Source: Bacteroidales bacterium (GTDB lineage Bacteria; Bacteroidota; Bacteroidia; Bacteroidales; UBA932). Taken from it: a stretch of 64,000 nt of DNA. The notes under the pieces were generated by a model. It searched no databases and was not told where the DNA came from. It was given only the letters and a program-made list of their open reading frames with translations. Of the stretch, positions 25,773 through 34,275 are shown in pieces (position 1 is the first letter of the stretch; each line of letters opens with the position of its first letter). The stretch covers positions 1-64,000 of the forward strand of contig WOYW01000006.1 in the NCBI GenBank assembly GCA_011620605.1, given 5' to 3'. The position numbers and the translations under genes are program-made.

Positions 25773-26534
25773 TTATCTGTCTTTTATATCTCCCAGGGGA
25801 TAAAACGGGAACATGTTATCTTCCATCCATTTATTGGCTTCAACAGGGGGCATCTTCCAGTTGGAATTGCAGGCAGCTACTATTTCAATAAAGGAAGTGC
25901 CTTTTTTCTGCGCCGAGTTTTCAAACGCTTTCCGGATGGCCTTTTTGGTTTTTCGCACGTTGGCGGGATTTTCAACGGCCTGGCGCGTAACATAACAGGT
26001 GCCTTCCAGCTGAGCCACCAACTCGGTGATCTTCAGGGGATATCCGTTCAACTCGGCTTTTCTCCCGTAAGGTGTCGTAGACGTTTTCATGCCTATCAGG
26101 GTGGTCGGAGCCATCTGGCCTCCTGTCATGCCGTAAATGGCGTTGTTTATGAAGATGACAACAATGTTTTCACCACGGTTGCAGGCGTGAATGATCTCGG
26201 CTGTTCCGATGGAAGCCAGGTCTCCGTCTCCTTGGTATGCAAATACGTATTTGTCGGGGTAAAGTCTTTTGGTGGCGGTAGCCAGGGCGGGAGCCCTTCC
26301 GTGGGCAGCTTGCTGCCAGTCGATATCCAGGTAATTGTAAGCGAAAACGGCACATCCCACGGGTGATATTCCTATGGTTCTGTCCTGGATGTCCATTTCT
26401 TCGATCACCTCGGCCAGTAATTTATGTACCACTCCGTGGCTGCATCCGGGGCAATAGTGCATCACTGTATCTGTAAGCACTTTGCTTTTTGGGTATACCA
26501 GATTTTCAGGTTTGATTATTTCGTTAATGTCCAT
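25773..26534 (-). CDS. korB: 2-oxoacid:ferredoxin oxidoreductase, beta (TPP-binding) subunit
   Basis: A 253-residue beta subunit from ATG 26534; an alternative TTG start at 26546 would add four residues. The TPP-binding motif runs from QGDGDLASIG to VIFINNAIYGMTGGQ (about residues 85-120), and CPGCSHG (about residue 27) is typical of this subunit. It binds thiamine pyrophosphate and catalyses decarboxylation. The alpha subunit ends 12 bp upstream of this ATG. Sequence context (KTSTTPYGRKAE) resembles 2-oxoglutarate/2-oxoisovalerate enzymes rather than pyruvate synthase; this is a family-level impression. Confidence 0.88.
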   Translation of the reverse strand: MDINEIIKPENLVYPKSKVLTDTVMHYCPGCSHGVVHKLLAEVIEEMDIQDRTIGISPVGCAVFAYNYLDIDWQQAAHGRAPALATATKRLYPDKYVFAYQGDGDLASIGTAEIIHACNRGENIVVIFINNAIYGMTGGQMAPTTLIGMKTSTTPYGRKAELNGYPLKITELVAQLEGTCYVTRQAVENPANVRKTKKAIRKAFENSAQKKGTSFIEIVAACNSNWKMPPVEANKWMEDNMFPFYPLGDIKDR

Positions 26535-26546
26535 AATGATCTTCAA

Positions 26547-27629
26547 TTAAAGGTTGAATTTTTCGGCAAAGGCTTTTAATACTTCTTCAGGGGAGAAAAT
26601 GGATCCTCCCATCCGGCCGTAAAACTCTACTGGAACCGCTCCGTTAACAGCCAGCCTGACGTCTTCGACCATTTGTCCGGAGTTGAGTTCGACAGACATG
26701 ATGCCTTTGAGTTGCGGCAACATTTCCTGGATAACAGGTGTCGGGTAAGGGAACAGCGTTATAGGTCTGAGTAGTCCCAGGCGTATTCCTTTTTCACGGG
26801 CTATTTCCACGGTGCCTTCACATATACGGGAAGAGCTTCCAAAGGCCACAAGCAGGTACTCTGCGTCTTCACACATGGTCTTTTCATAACGGATCTCATT
26901 CTTTTCAATGGTCCTGTATTTTTCCTGCAACCTCAGGTTGATGGCCTCCATTTCCGAGGCAGCCAGTGACAGGGAAGAAATGATGTTCCCTTTGCGGTTT
27001 GCGGGTTTTCCTACAGTGGCCCAATGACCGTATTTTTCAGCGATCTCCTGGTCTGTAAGACGTCTGACAGAGTCGCGCAATTCTACTTTTTCCATCATTT
27101 GCCCTATGGCTCCGTCCGACAGGATCATGGTGGGAATACGGTATTTAAATGCCAATTCAAATCCGAGGCCAACAAAATCGTACATTTCCTGAACAGAAGC
27201 GGGTGCCAGAACAATGATCCTGTAATCACCGTGTCCGCCGCCTTTGACTGCCTGGAAATAATCTCCCTGTGCAGGCTGAATGGTGCCCAGACCGGGACCT
27301 CCGCGTATAACGTTTACAAGCAGGCATGGAAGTTCTGCGCCTGCCATATAGGATATTCCTTCACACATAAGGCTGATGCCCGGGCTTGAAGAAGATGTCA
27401 TGACTTTCTTCCCGCAGCAGGCACCTCCGTACAGCATATTGATGGATGACGTTTCACTTTCTGCCTGTAGAACGACCATTCCTGTGGTTTCCCAGGGCAT
27501 TTCTTCCATCAGTGTCTCCATCACTTCGCTTTGGGGGGTAATGGGATAACCGAAATACCCGTCCGCTCCGTAACGGATGGCGGCCAGGGCAATGGCTTCG
27601 TTCCCTTTCTTCAATAATTTTTCTGCCAT
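26547..27629 (-). CDS. korA: 2-oxoacid:ferredoxin oxidoreductase, alpha subunit (VorB/KorA)
   Basis: A 360-residue alpha subunit. The N-terminal pyrimidine-binding region has GADGYFGYPITPQSEVMETL, then SSINMLYGGACCGKKVMTSSSSPG with the usual gap to GGPGLGTIQPAQGDYFQAVKGG. The C-terminal transketolase-like domain has VAFGSSSRICEGTVEIA. It is often annotated 3-methyl-2-oxobutanoate dehydrogenase subunit VorB. It follows the ferredoxin-like subunit by 13 bp. The complex is oxygen-sensitive and fits anaerobic amino acid fermentation together with the ADP-forming acyl-CoA synthetase upstream. Confidence 0.88.
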   Translation of the reverse strand: MAEKLLKKGNEAIALAAIRYGADGYFGYPITPQSEVMETLMEEMPWETTGMVVLQAESETSSINMLYGGACCGKKVMTSSSSPGISLMCEGISYMAGAELPCLLVNVIRGGPGLGTIQPAQGDYFQAVKGGGHGDYRIIVLAPASVQEMYDFVGLGFELAFKYRIPTMILSDGAIGQMMEKVELRDSVRRLTDQEIAEKYGHWATVGKPANRKGNIISSLSLAASEMEAINLRLQEKYRTIEKNEIRYEKTMCEDAEYLLVAFGSSSRICEGTVEIAREKGIRLGLLRPITLFPYPTPVIQEMLPQLKGIMSVELNSGQMVEDVRLAVNGAVPVEFYGRMGGSIFSPEEVLKAFAEKFNL

Positions 27630-27642
27630 AGTATTACTTTTG

Positions 27643-27864
27643 TTATATTTTAATTTTGTATACAGTGATTACCGTATCCGGACAAACTATTGCGCAATTG
27701 CCGCAACCTGTGCATTTGTCGGGATTTTCCATGTAGGCATAGGGATAACCCTTGCTGTTTACTTTCTTTGCGAGTGCAATGGTCTGTGTAGGGCAATTGA
27801 CTACACATACACCACACCCTTTACATTTTTCTGTGTCTACTACAATAGCGCCTTTGAATGCCAT
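27643..27864 (-). CDS. korD: 2-oxoacid:ferredoxin oxidoreductase, delta (2x[4Fe-4S] ferredoxin) subunit
   Basis: A 73-residue ferredoxin-like protein with two complete cluster motifs, CKGCGVCVVNCP (residues about 15-26) and CTGCGNCAIVCP (about 51-62). It passes electrons from the TPP site to free ferredoxin. It begins the four-gene operon (delta-alpha-beta-gamma) and has a perfect -7 box about 40 bases upstream. A free-standing ferredoxin is less likely given the tight linkage. Confidence 0.92.
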   Translation of the reverse strand: MAFKGAIVVDTEKCKGCGVCVVNCPTQTIALAKKVNSKGYPYAYMENPDKCTGCGNCAIVCPDTVITVYKIKI

Positions 27865-27903
27865 ATTATTTGAAAATTATTAGTTGTTTGCTTTAAAATA
27901 TTA

Positions 27904-27911
27904 CAAAAGTA
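27904..27911 (-). promoter_or_regulatory. -7 box of the kor operon
   Basis: CAAAAGTA reads TACTTTTG on the minus strand, an exact TAnnTTTG, 40 bases before the korD ATG. It lies just after the stop of the small membrane protein gene, so kor can be transcribed separately from the acyl-CoA synthetase upstream. Confidence 0.65.
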
Positions 27912-27938
27912 TAGTAAATTTTTAAAATTCCTTACATT

Positions 27939-28091
27939 TTATCGGTTGAAGTACAAAAATCCTTTTCTTAAGCCATCCGCGATCCGGTCCAGACTCAGGA
28001 GGATAGCCAACAAAAGCAACGGTATCAGAATGATCATGACCTGCATGTGAGCAGGCAAATTTTTAAACCAGGTTGCCAACCGCTTAATCAT
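27939..28091 (-). CDS. 50-residue single-span membrane protein, coupled to the acyl-CoA synthetase
   Basis: A short frame whose ATG (28089-28091) overlaps the TGA of the upstream synthetase gene (ATGA), the arrangement seen at many real gene pairs in this window. The product starts MIKRLATWFKNLPAH with a basic amphipathic stretch, then has a strong hydrophobic core (VMIILIPLLLLAILLSL, about residues 18-34) and a short basic tail ending YFNR. It has no family I recognise. Position and coupling suggest it tethers or assists the synthetase at the membrane, but that is a guess. Confidence 0.55.
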   Translation of the reverse strand: MIKRLATWFKNLPAHMQVMIILIPLLLLAILLSLDRIADGLRKGFLYFNR

Positions 28092-30148
28092 GTCCGGGAG
28101 ATTCTTATCCGGGCGTCAACGGCTGTCACATCATTTGCAGTGCCCAATAGCGGGTTCAGATCCATTTCGGCAATTTCAGGGGCGCAGGTACATAATGCCG
28201 AAACCCTTTCTATTGTATTGACAAACCGGTCCTCGTTAACTCCTTCCTGTCCGCGAACTCCCAGGATCAGGCCGTATCCCTTAAGGTTGTGGACCATTCT
28301 CACGGCTTCTTCTTTTGAGACGGGGCTTAACCCGGTGCTGATGTCACGGAGTACTTCCACAAATATTCCACCCAGGCCGCATACTACAGTATGTCCGAAT
28401 GAAGGTTCTTTTTTTGCACCAATAAAAAGTTCCCTGCCTTTATGCATGGACTGGAGCAATACGGATGTAGTATCCTTTATGGTCATCATTTCCCTGAAAT
28501 TGATCAGCAGGGTCTGTTGATCCTTAATGTTAAGCCGCACTCCTCCCACATCCGATTTATGAACGGGTCCTACTACTTTCATTACAAGCGGATAATCCAC
28601 CTGTTCGGCGGCTTTTATCAAGTCCTTTTCATTATCTGCCGTTGCTTCCCGCGCACGGGATATTCCTGCGGCATCCAGCAGAGCGCTGACCTTGTTGGGT
28701 GGCAGGTATCCGTCAGGAGAGTTGTCAATTATTATGCGTATACCTGTTTGATCAACATGAGGAAAGGAGACTGCTCCCGGGACAGGATCAGGAGTATTCA
28801 GAACCCTTGCCAGGGCCGAGCCGAATACCACTTCATCGGGGAAATATAGCCTCCCCTTTTTTTGAAATTCCAGGATCTCTTCCCGGACGTTCATTGCCGA
28901 AGGGAACAAAGGATATACGGGTTTGGTGCATTCGTACATTTTTTTATCCAGGAGGTTGTACACATCAAAAACGGGTGTGAGACCGGGTGAACCGAATATG
29001 ACTGCCATACCGTCCATTTCCGGACATTCGTTTTCCACGAAATCAATGATATCGCCCAATTGTTTAGCCGTTCCCGTAGCCAGAAAATCTATGGGATTGG
29101 CCACCGAGGAGCCGGGGAACAGTTTTTCAAGCAATTTCTTTCCTTTGTCGCTGTCTATTGGCGGAACATTTATATTGTTTTCGGAAAGCATGTCGGTCAG
29201 CATTACGGCCGGACCTCCGGCGTGCGTTATTATGCACATGTTCTTTCCCTTTGGGATACCTTTTAGTAAGATGCAGGCCACGGTAAGGAGCTGGTTTCTC
29301 CCGTTACAACGGATGATTCCGGCTTTCTCAAAAAGTGCGTTAACAGCGTTATCCGGGCTGGCCAGGGCCCCTGTATGGGAAGTAGCCGCGCGGCTCCCGG
29401 CCTCTGACGACCCTGCTTTTATGGCCGCGATCCTGGCCCCTTTCCTGTACAGGGAAGCGGCATGTTTCCATAATTTAAGGGGTTTTTTGATACTTTCGGC
29501 ATAGATCAGTTTAACAGGGGCACTTTTGCCGTGAACATAACTCCGGTCCAAAAATTCCAGAACTTCCTCAACTCCTATCTGGACCGAGTTGCCAACAGAA
29601 AAAACATTAGCAAACGGGATGCCCAATTGTACGGCTGCATCAATAATGAAAAGTGCCGTGGCTCCAGATCCCGATATCAGATCTATGCTCTCGGGCACAA
29701 ACCTGGGAATGGGGGAGGTGAAAACTCCTGCATAATGTTCGTTCATATAACCTACACAATTGGGCCCGATCAGGGTAGTTCCGTATTGATCTGCCACTTC
29801 TCGAATTTTATTTTCAAGTAGAGCTCCTTCCGGGCTTTCTTCCGAGAAGCCGGCCGAGAATATTATGATTCCTTTAGTCTGTTTAACGGAGCAAAGCACT
29901 TCCACTGCCTGAAGGCAATAGGTTGCCGGGATGGCCAGTATGGCCACATCTGCAGGGGGCAGATCTTCTACACGACGATAGGATGGCAATCCCTGTATGG
30001 TGTCGGCTTTGGGATTAACAATATAAAGACTTCCCTTATAACCGGTGTCTTTTAAATTTTTTAATACTTTACCTCCGGGTTTCTGAAAGTTATCGGAACC
30101 TCCAACGACAACAATACTTTCAGGATTCAGAAATTCTTTAGTGATCAT
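28088..30148 (-). CDS. acdAB: ADP-forming acyl/acetyl-CoA synthetase, fused alpha-beta
   Basis: A 686-residue fusion of the AcdA-like CoA-binding and ligase domains with an AcdB-like ATP-grasp domain. The N-terminus (IVVVGGSDNFQKPGGKVLKNL region, given by location 13-33) binds CoA; the phospho-His is in AATSHTGALA (about residue 257); the ATP-grasp part begins near residue 465 (ISRAREATADNEKDL). It converts acyl-CoA, ADP and phosphate to acid plus ATP, conserving energy from 2-oxoacid oxidation, which fits the adjacent kor operon. I chose ATG 30148 over TTG 30151. Own promoter at 30170-30177. Confidence 0.88.
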   Translation of the reverse strand: MITKEFLNPESIVVVGGSDNFQKPGGKVLKNLKDTGYKGSLYIVNPKADTIQGLPSYRRVEDLPPADVAILAIPATYCLQAVEVLCSVKQTKGIIIFSAGFSEESPEGALLENKIREVADQYGTTLIGPNCVGYMNEHYAGVFTSPIPRFVPESIDLISGSGATALFIIDAAVQLGIPFANVFSVGNSVQIGVEEVLEFLDRSYVHGKSAPVKLIYAESIKKPLKLWKHAASLYRKGARIAAIKAGSSEAGSRAATSHTGALASPDNAVNALFEKAGIIRCNGRNQLLTVACILLKGIPKGKNMCIITHAGGPAVMLTDMLSENNINVPPIDSDKGKKLLEKLFPGSSVANPIDFLATGTAKQLGDIIDFVENECPEMDGMAVIFGSPGLTPVFDVYNLLDKKMYECTKPVYPLFPSAMNVREEILEFQKKGRLYFPDEVVFGSALARVLNTPDPVPGAVSFPHVDQTGIRIIIDNSPDGYLPPNKVSALLDAAGISRAREATADNEKDLIKAAEQVDYPLVMKVVGPVHKSDVGGVRLNIKDQQTLLINFREMMTIKDTTSVLLQSMHKGRELFIGAKKEPSFGHTVVCGLGGIFVEVLRDISTGLSPVSKEEAVRMVHNLKGYGLILGVRGQEGVNEDRFVNTIERVSALCTCAPEIAEMDLNPLLGTANDVTAVDARIRISRT

Positions 30149-30169
30149 CAAAATTGCTTGTTTATCTTA

Positions 30170-30177
30170 CAAAGATA
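30170..30177 (-). promoter_or_regulatory. -7 box of the acyl-CoA synthetase gene
   Basis: CAAAGATA reads TATCTTTG on the minus strand, an exact TAnnTTTG, 21 bases before the ATG at 30148. It is divergent from the kinase promoter 23 bases away. Confidence 0.65.
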
Positions 30178-30199
30178 GCAATTTGTTTACCAATTTATC

Positions 30200-30207
30200 T
30201 AAATTTG
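30200..30207 (+). promoter_or_regulatory. -7 box of the kinase-murQ operon
   Basis: TAAATTTG matches TAnnTTTG exactly and ends 23 bases before the ATG at 30231. No clear -33 element at the expected spacing. Confidence 0.6.
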
Positions 30208-30230
30208 TACCCTCATTAAAGAAGGGGATT

Positions 30231-31082
30231 ATGATAATTATAGCCGATAGCGGATCCACAAAAGTAGCCTGGAGAATACTTCATAACGACGGTACGGTCC
30301 AGGCCATTAAGACAATAGGGATCAATCCCTTTTTTGTATCTGAAGAAGACATTTACCTGACTTTGGAATACAGTCTCAGACCCGGCATCAAAGGAAATGT
30401 GGAACAGGTATTCTTTTACGGGGCAGGGGTGGCCGGAAAAGATAAAATAGATATCCTTACCCGTTGTTTTAAGAGGGTGTTCCCGGGGTGTGAAGTTGAG
30501 GCAAACTCGGATCTTTTAGCTGCAGCCCGTTGTTTATGCGGGCACGAAAAAGGAATAGCGGCCATCTTGGGAACGGGAGCCAATACGTGTTTTTACGACG
30601 GAGAAAAAATTGCAGACAACGTTCCGGCCTGCGGATACATATTGGGAGATGAAGGAGGCGGTGCGGTACTCGGCAAAAAACTCATCTCGGATTACTTAAA
30701 AAGAATGTTGCCGGAAGACCTCCGCGAAGCCTTTGAAAAACAATACAAACTGGGCCTTTTGGACATTATTGAAAAGGTTTACAGGCAACCTATGCCAAAC
30801 AGGTTCCTGGCTTCCTTTACCTTATTCCTGGGAGAACATCATACCCATCCATACATCCGAAAATTTTTGGCAAAAGCTTTTGATGAATTTTTTTTGCGCA
30901 ACATCATACATTACGATTATAAAACGTATCCCGTGAATATTGTAGGTTCGGTAGCCTACTATTTCAGGGATCATGTGGAAGCCGCTGCTGCTCGTAGCGG
31001 AATGAGGATCGGAAAAATTGTCCGTACACCCGTGGAAGGATTGGTTGCCTATCACAAGGATTTGATCAGAAAACAGAAATGA
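30231..31082 (+). CDS. murK: BadF/BadG-type sugar kinase, probable N-acetylmuramate (or GlcNAc) kinase
   Basis: A 283-residue kinase of the BadF/BadG/BcrA ATPase family. The phosphate-1 motif is IIADSGSTKVAWRI at the N-terminus, the phosphate-2 region AAILGTGANTCFYDG (about 105-120), and GYILGDEGGGAVLGKKLI (about 130-147) is the typical N-acetylhexosamine kinase signature. In Tannerella a related kinase (MurK) phosphorylates MurNAc and is encoded next to MurQ; the same adjacency here (4-bp overlap) supports that role. GlcNAc kinase is the alternative. The start at 30231 fits the promoter and the family N-terminus. Confidence 0.75.
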   Translation: MIIIADSGSTKVAWRILHNDGTVQAIKTIGINPFFVSEEDIYLTLEYSLRPGIKGNVEQVFFYGAGVAGKDKIDILTRCFKRVFPGCEVEANSDLLAAARCLCGHEKGIAAILGTGANTCFYDGEKIADNVPACGYILGDEGGGAVLGKKLISDYLKRMLPEDLREAFEKQYKLGLLDIIEKVYRQPMPNRFLASFTLFLGEHHTHPYIRKFLAKAFDEFFLRNIIHYDYKTYPVNIVGSVAYYFRDHVEAAAARSGMRIGKIVRTPVEGLVAYHKDLIRKQK

Positions 31083-31903
31083 TACAGATTATCACTGAAC
31101 AGGTGTCTCATTACGATCGCCTAGAAAAAATGTCCGTCAGGGAATTGCTGGAGAACATTAACAGGGAAGATCATACGGTTCCTCAGGCCGTAAAACCCTG
31201 TATCCCGGATATTGAAAAACTGGTGGAAGGCACTGTGCTTCGCATGCAGGAAGGGGGGAGACTTTTTTATATTGGAGCCGGGACCAGTGGGCGGCTGGGA
31301 ATACTAGATGCATCGGAAATTCCACCTACTTTCGGGGCTCCTTACGACCTGGTAATAGGACTTATTGCAGGGGGAGATACAGCCATCCGCCGTGCCGTGG
31401 AAAAGGCAGAAGACAGTCTGGAAGCCGGATGGAAAGAATTGCTGTCCTACCATATAGGTGTCAACGACGTTTTGGTAGGAATCGCCGCTTCCGGAACAAC
31501 ACCTTATGTAATAGGGGCATTGCGCAATGCACGCCGGCACGGATTGCTGACGGCATGCATCACGTGCAATCCCGGGTCACCTGTGACACGGGAAGCCGAA
31601 ATACCCATTGTCGCAGTGGTCGGTCCCGAGTTTGTTACCGGGTCCACCCGTATGAAATCAGGTACGGCCCAGAAGCTGATCCTGAACATGATCTCTACAG
31701 CCGTTATGATCCGTCTGGGACATGTCTCAGGCAATAAAATGGTGGATATGCAGCTGACCAATGCCAAGCTTGTGGACAGGGGTACAAAAATGATAATGGA
31801 AGATACTGGTATTGAGGATTACCAGGAAGCACGCGCCCTTTTGATGAAATACGGAAAGGTTCGTAAAGCCGTGGAAGCCTTCAAAAAAGAACAGGATGTT
31901 TGA
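31079..31903 (+). CDS. murQ: N-acetylmuramic acid 6-phosphate etherase
   Basis: A 274-residue SIS-fold enzyme that removes lactate from MurNAc-6-phosphate to give GlcNAc-6-phosphate in cell wall recycling. Motifs are GAGTSGRLGILDASE (about residues 63-77), GIAASGTTPYVIGAL, GPEFVTGSTRMKSGTAQK and MQLTNAKLVDRGTKM. The catalytic Glu of SGRLGILDASE is present. It overlaps the kinase gene by 4 bp and recR by 8 bp. The chain is slightly shorter than the roughly 300 residues of E. coli MurQ because it lacks the longer C-terminal helix. Confidence 0.92.
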   Translation: MIQIITEQVSHYDRLEKMSVRELLENINREDHTVPQAVKPCIPDIEKLVEGTVLRMQEGGRLFYIGAGTSGRLGILDASEIPPTFGAPYDLVIGLIAGGDTAIRRAVEKAEDSLEAGWKELLSYHIGVNDVLVGIAASGTTPYVIGALRNARRHGLLTACITCNPGSPVTREAEIPIVAVVGPEFVTGSTRMKSGTAQKLILNMISTAVMIRLGHVSGNKMVDMQLTNAKLVDRGTKMIMEDTGIEDYQEARALLMKYGKVRKAVEAFKKEQDV

Positions 31904-32513
31904 ACCCCGGTATAATTCAGAATTGCTCCAGAAAGCGGTTGATGCCTTTTCCCGGTTGCCGGGGATCGGGCCCAAATCGGCCCTGAGACTCGCGCTTTAT
32001 TTACTTCGTCAACCCCAGGAGGAATCCGATAATCTGGCCGCAGCTGTCAATGATCTACGTCATAAGGTAGTATATTGTTCTGAATGCCGGATGATATCGG
32101 ATGCTCCTGTATGTCCGGTATGCTCCGATCCCAAAAGGGACAAAGGCATTATCTGTGTGGTAGAAAATGTCCGGGATGTCATGAGCATTGAACATACAGG
32201 CCGTTACAAAGGCCTCTACCATGTGCTGGGAGGGATAATTTCTCCAATAGACGGCATAGGCCCGGCCGATCTGGCCGTTGAACCTCTTTTGGAAAGACTT
32301 AAAAAAGGAGGCGTCAGGGAAGTGATCCTGGCCTTAAGCACTACCATGGAAGGAGAAACCACGTGCTTCTATCTTTTCAAAAAAATGGCACCTTACAACC
32401 TGAAGATAACGACCATTGCCCGAGGTGTGGGTTTTGGCGATCAACTTGAATATACCGATGAACTGACTTTGGGAAGATCCATCGAAAACAGACAACTCTT
32501 TAAACCCGAATAA
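31896..32513 (+). CDS. recR: Recombination protein RecR
   Basis: A 205-residue RecFOR-pathway protein. The N-terminal helix-hairpin-helix is LPGIGPKSALRLALYL (about residues 20-35), the C4 zinc finger CSECRMISDAPVCPVC (about 60-75), and the Toprim domain ICVVENVRDVMSIE (about 88-101) with GLYHVLGGIISPIDGIGP. It loads RecA at gaps with RecO/RecF. Its start overlaps murQ by 8 bp. The length is standard. Confidence 0.95.
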   Translation: MFEPRYNSELLQKAVDAFSRLPGIGPKSALRLALYLLRQPQEESDNLAAAVNDLRHKVVYCSECRMISDAPVCPVCSDPKRDKGIICVVENVRDVMSIEHTGRYKGLYHVLGGIISPIDGIGPADLAVEPLLERLKKGGVREVILALSTTMEGETTCFYLFKKMAPYNLKITTIARGVGFGDQLEYTDELTLGRSIENRQLFKPE

Positions 32514-32526
32514 TCAATTTTCACGT

Positions 32527-34035
32527 ATGGAACATTCATTTCCCCTTTCCTGGCTGTTGACGGCTTTTGCAGTGTATACGGCCCTGCTTTTTCTTGTATC
32601 CTGGATCACTTCGCGAAAAGCCGACAGCAATTCCTATTTCCTGGGCAATAAAAAATCCCCCTGGCCCATTGTAGCGTACGGCATGATAGGAACGTCCATA
32701 AGCGGTGTTACTTTCATTTCTGTGCCGGGTAACGTAATGAATGAGAACTTTTTTTACATGCCGCTTGTACTGGGCTTTGTCATTGGTTATGTGGTTATTG
32801 CCAAAGTATTGCTGCCTCTGTATTACAAAATGAATGTTACTTCCATATACTCTTATTTGGAAAGCCGGTTCGGGTTCAGTACCTATAAAACAGGTGCGGC
32901 CGTTTTTATGGTATCGCGCGTTTTGGGTGCTGCCGTAAGAATATTCATGGTAGTGCTTGTTTTGCACACTTTCCTACCTCCCGGATCTGTTCCTTTCTGG
33001 ATCGTGGCAGCGGTATTTATGTTTCTTATTTTTCTGTACACATTCAAGGGCGGTGTCAAAACCATTATATGGACCGATGTATTGCAAACAACCTTTATGA
33101 TTCTGGCCGTTATCCTTACAGTGATTTCAATTTCCAACCGTATGGACTGGAATCTGGCAGAAATGACAAAAGCGGTAACTGCAACCGATTATTCCAGATG
33201 GTTTAACTGGGATTGGAGTGCTTCCAACAATGCCATTAAGCAGTTCATCAGCGGGATATTTATTACCATAGTTATGACCGGACTCGACCAGGAGATGATG
33301 CAGAAGAATCTTTCCTGCAAAAACATAGAATCAGCTCAAAAAAATATCTATTCTACCAGTATTATCCTGGTTGTGGTCAATTTGCTGTTTCTTTTCCTGG
33401 GTGCCATAATGGCCATTTATGTAAGTGAAAGACTGGGAGGTATGGAAGGTATTGGATTGGCAGATGCCGCAGGGGTCTTCAGTAAAGCGCAAACCGACAA
33501 ACTCTTTCCCGTGATCGCGTCTCAATACCTGGGACGGGGAGTGGGCCTGTTCTTCATTATTGGCCTGATCTCCGCTTCATACCCCAGTGCCGGAGGGGCA
33601 TTAACATCCCTTACTACATCTTTTTGCATTGATTTCCTGGGATTCAACAAACGGGAAGATATTGTACAAGCCAGGAAAGACAGGATCCGAAAGATCACGC
33701 ATGCTTCTTTTGCGGTTCTCTTTTTCTTCATCATACTGATTTTGTATGTAGTAAACAATCAAGCTATCATCAATCTTGTATATACTTTGGCGGCCTATAC
33801 TTATGGACCGCTTCTGGGCTTTTTCTTCTTTGGGATCCTCACAAAATACCGTGTCCGCGACCGGGTAGCCCCCTACATAGCCCTGGCATCGCCGGTTCTA
33901 TGCTATGTGGCAGACCTGGCTCTCAAGACGTGGTTTGATTTTGGGTTAGGATTTACCATTTTGATAGTCAACGGGCTGCTGACTTTTTTGGGTATGTGGA
34001 TCTTCCGTGTAAAATCAACCGGGGTATCAAACTGA
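32527..34035 (+). CDS. Sodium:solute symporter (SSS family)
   Basis: A 502-residue inner-membrane protein with about 13 hydrophobic segments. The family features GTSISGVTFISVPGNV (about residues 55-70) and the conserved GLDQEMMQKNLSCKN loop (about 255-270) are visible. SSS carriers take up sugars, sialic acid, amino acids or vitamins with sodium. It starts 13 bp after recR and may belong to the kinase-murQ unit; import of MurNAc or a related amino sugar is then a reasonable idea, but sequence alone cannot set the substrate. Confidence 0.88.
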   Translation: MEHSFPLSWLLTAFAVYTALLFLVSWITSRKADSNSYFLGNKKSPWPIVAYGMIGTSISGVTFISVPGNVMNENFFYMPLVLGFVIGYVVIAKVLLPLYYKMNVTSIYSYLESRFGFSTYKTGAAVFMVSRVLGAAVRIFMVVLVLHTFLPPGSVPFWIVAAVFMFLIFLYTFKGGVKTIIWTDVLQTTFMILAVILTVISISNRMDWNLAEMTKAVTATDYSRWFNWDWSASNNAIKQFISGIFITIVMTGLDQEMMQKNLSCKNIESAQKNIYSTSIILVVVNLLFLFLGAIMAIYVSERLGGMEGIGLADAAGVFSKAQTDKLFPVIASQYLGRGVGLFFIIGLISASYPSAGGALTSLTTSFCIDFLGFNKREDIVQARKDRIRKITHASFAVLFFFIILILYVVNNQAIINLVYTLAAYTYGPLLGFFFFGILTKYRVRDRVAPYIALASPVLCYVADLALKTWFDFGLGFTILIVNGLLTFLGMWIFRVKSTGVSN

Positions 34036-34056
34036 TGTTAGTTTGAAAAAAAAAGT

Positions 34057-34064
34057 TACATTTG
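34057..34064 (+). promoter_or_regulatory. -7 box before the corA leader
   Basis: TACATTTG matches TAnnTTTG exactly. The ATG of corA is 211 bases further on, so the transcript has a long 5' leader. The A-rich run upstream (34045-34054) may act as an UP-like element; no good -33 box is seen. Confidence 0.6.
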
Positions 34065-34275
34065 CAAAAATTATTCTATCAGAGCAGATGCCGGACGGTT
34101 AAATAACCATATAATCCCTCGCTTGCAAGGACTAAAAACATGGGTATGCATAAAGTTATAAAACATACAGGTGGTTCATGGGCCTGCTGGCGAATTGCTC
34201 ATAAAGTAAGATCAAAGCCACGAAGTAGAAGGTAAACGTTTGCAACCGAATGTTTAACCTGTCAATCTTCGTATT
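34065..34275 (+). promoter_or_regulatory. Structured 5' leader of corA (candidate cis-regulatory RNA)
   Basis: The 211-base leader has several pairings: GGTT/AACC (34097-34108), CTTGCAAG, GTATG with CATAC around 34143-34170, and a strong late hairpin in which GGTAAACGTT (34231-34240) pairs with AATGTTTAACC (34249-34259). TTTAACC of that hairpin can instead pair with GGTTAAA at 34097-34103, giving two exclusive folds. Together with a 31-codon frame inside, this is what an attenuator-like or metal-responsive leader could look like. I do not recognise a known riboswitch class. Confidence 0.4.
34140..34235 (+). CDS. Possible 31-residue basic leader peptide before corA
   Basis: ATG 34140 to TAA 34233-34235 encodes a basic peptide beginning MGMHKVIKHTGGSWAC and ending KPRSRR, with one Cys and two Trp. 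It lies wholly inside the corA leader and its last codon starts the hairpin at 34231. It could be a regulatory upstream frame; it could equally be chance in a structured RNA. No family is recognised. Confidence 0.3.
   Translation: MGMHKVIKHTGGSWACWRIAHKVRSKPRSRR

Noticed and set aside
34065-34275. Known riboswitch class (SAM, TPP, cobalamin, M-box) before corA
   Set aside because: None of the conserved cores of these classes could be recognised, so only a generic structured leader is reported.
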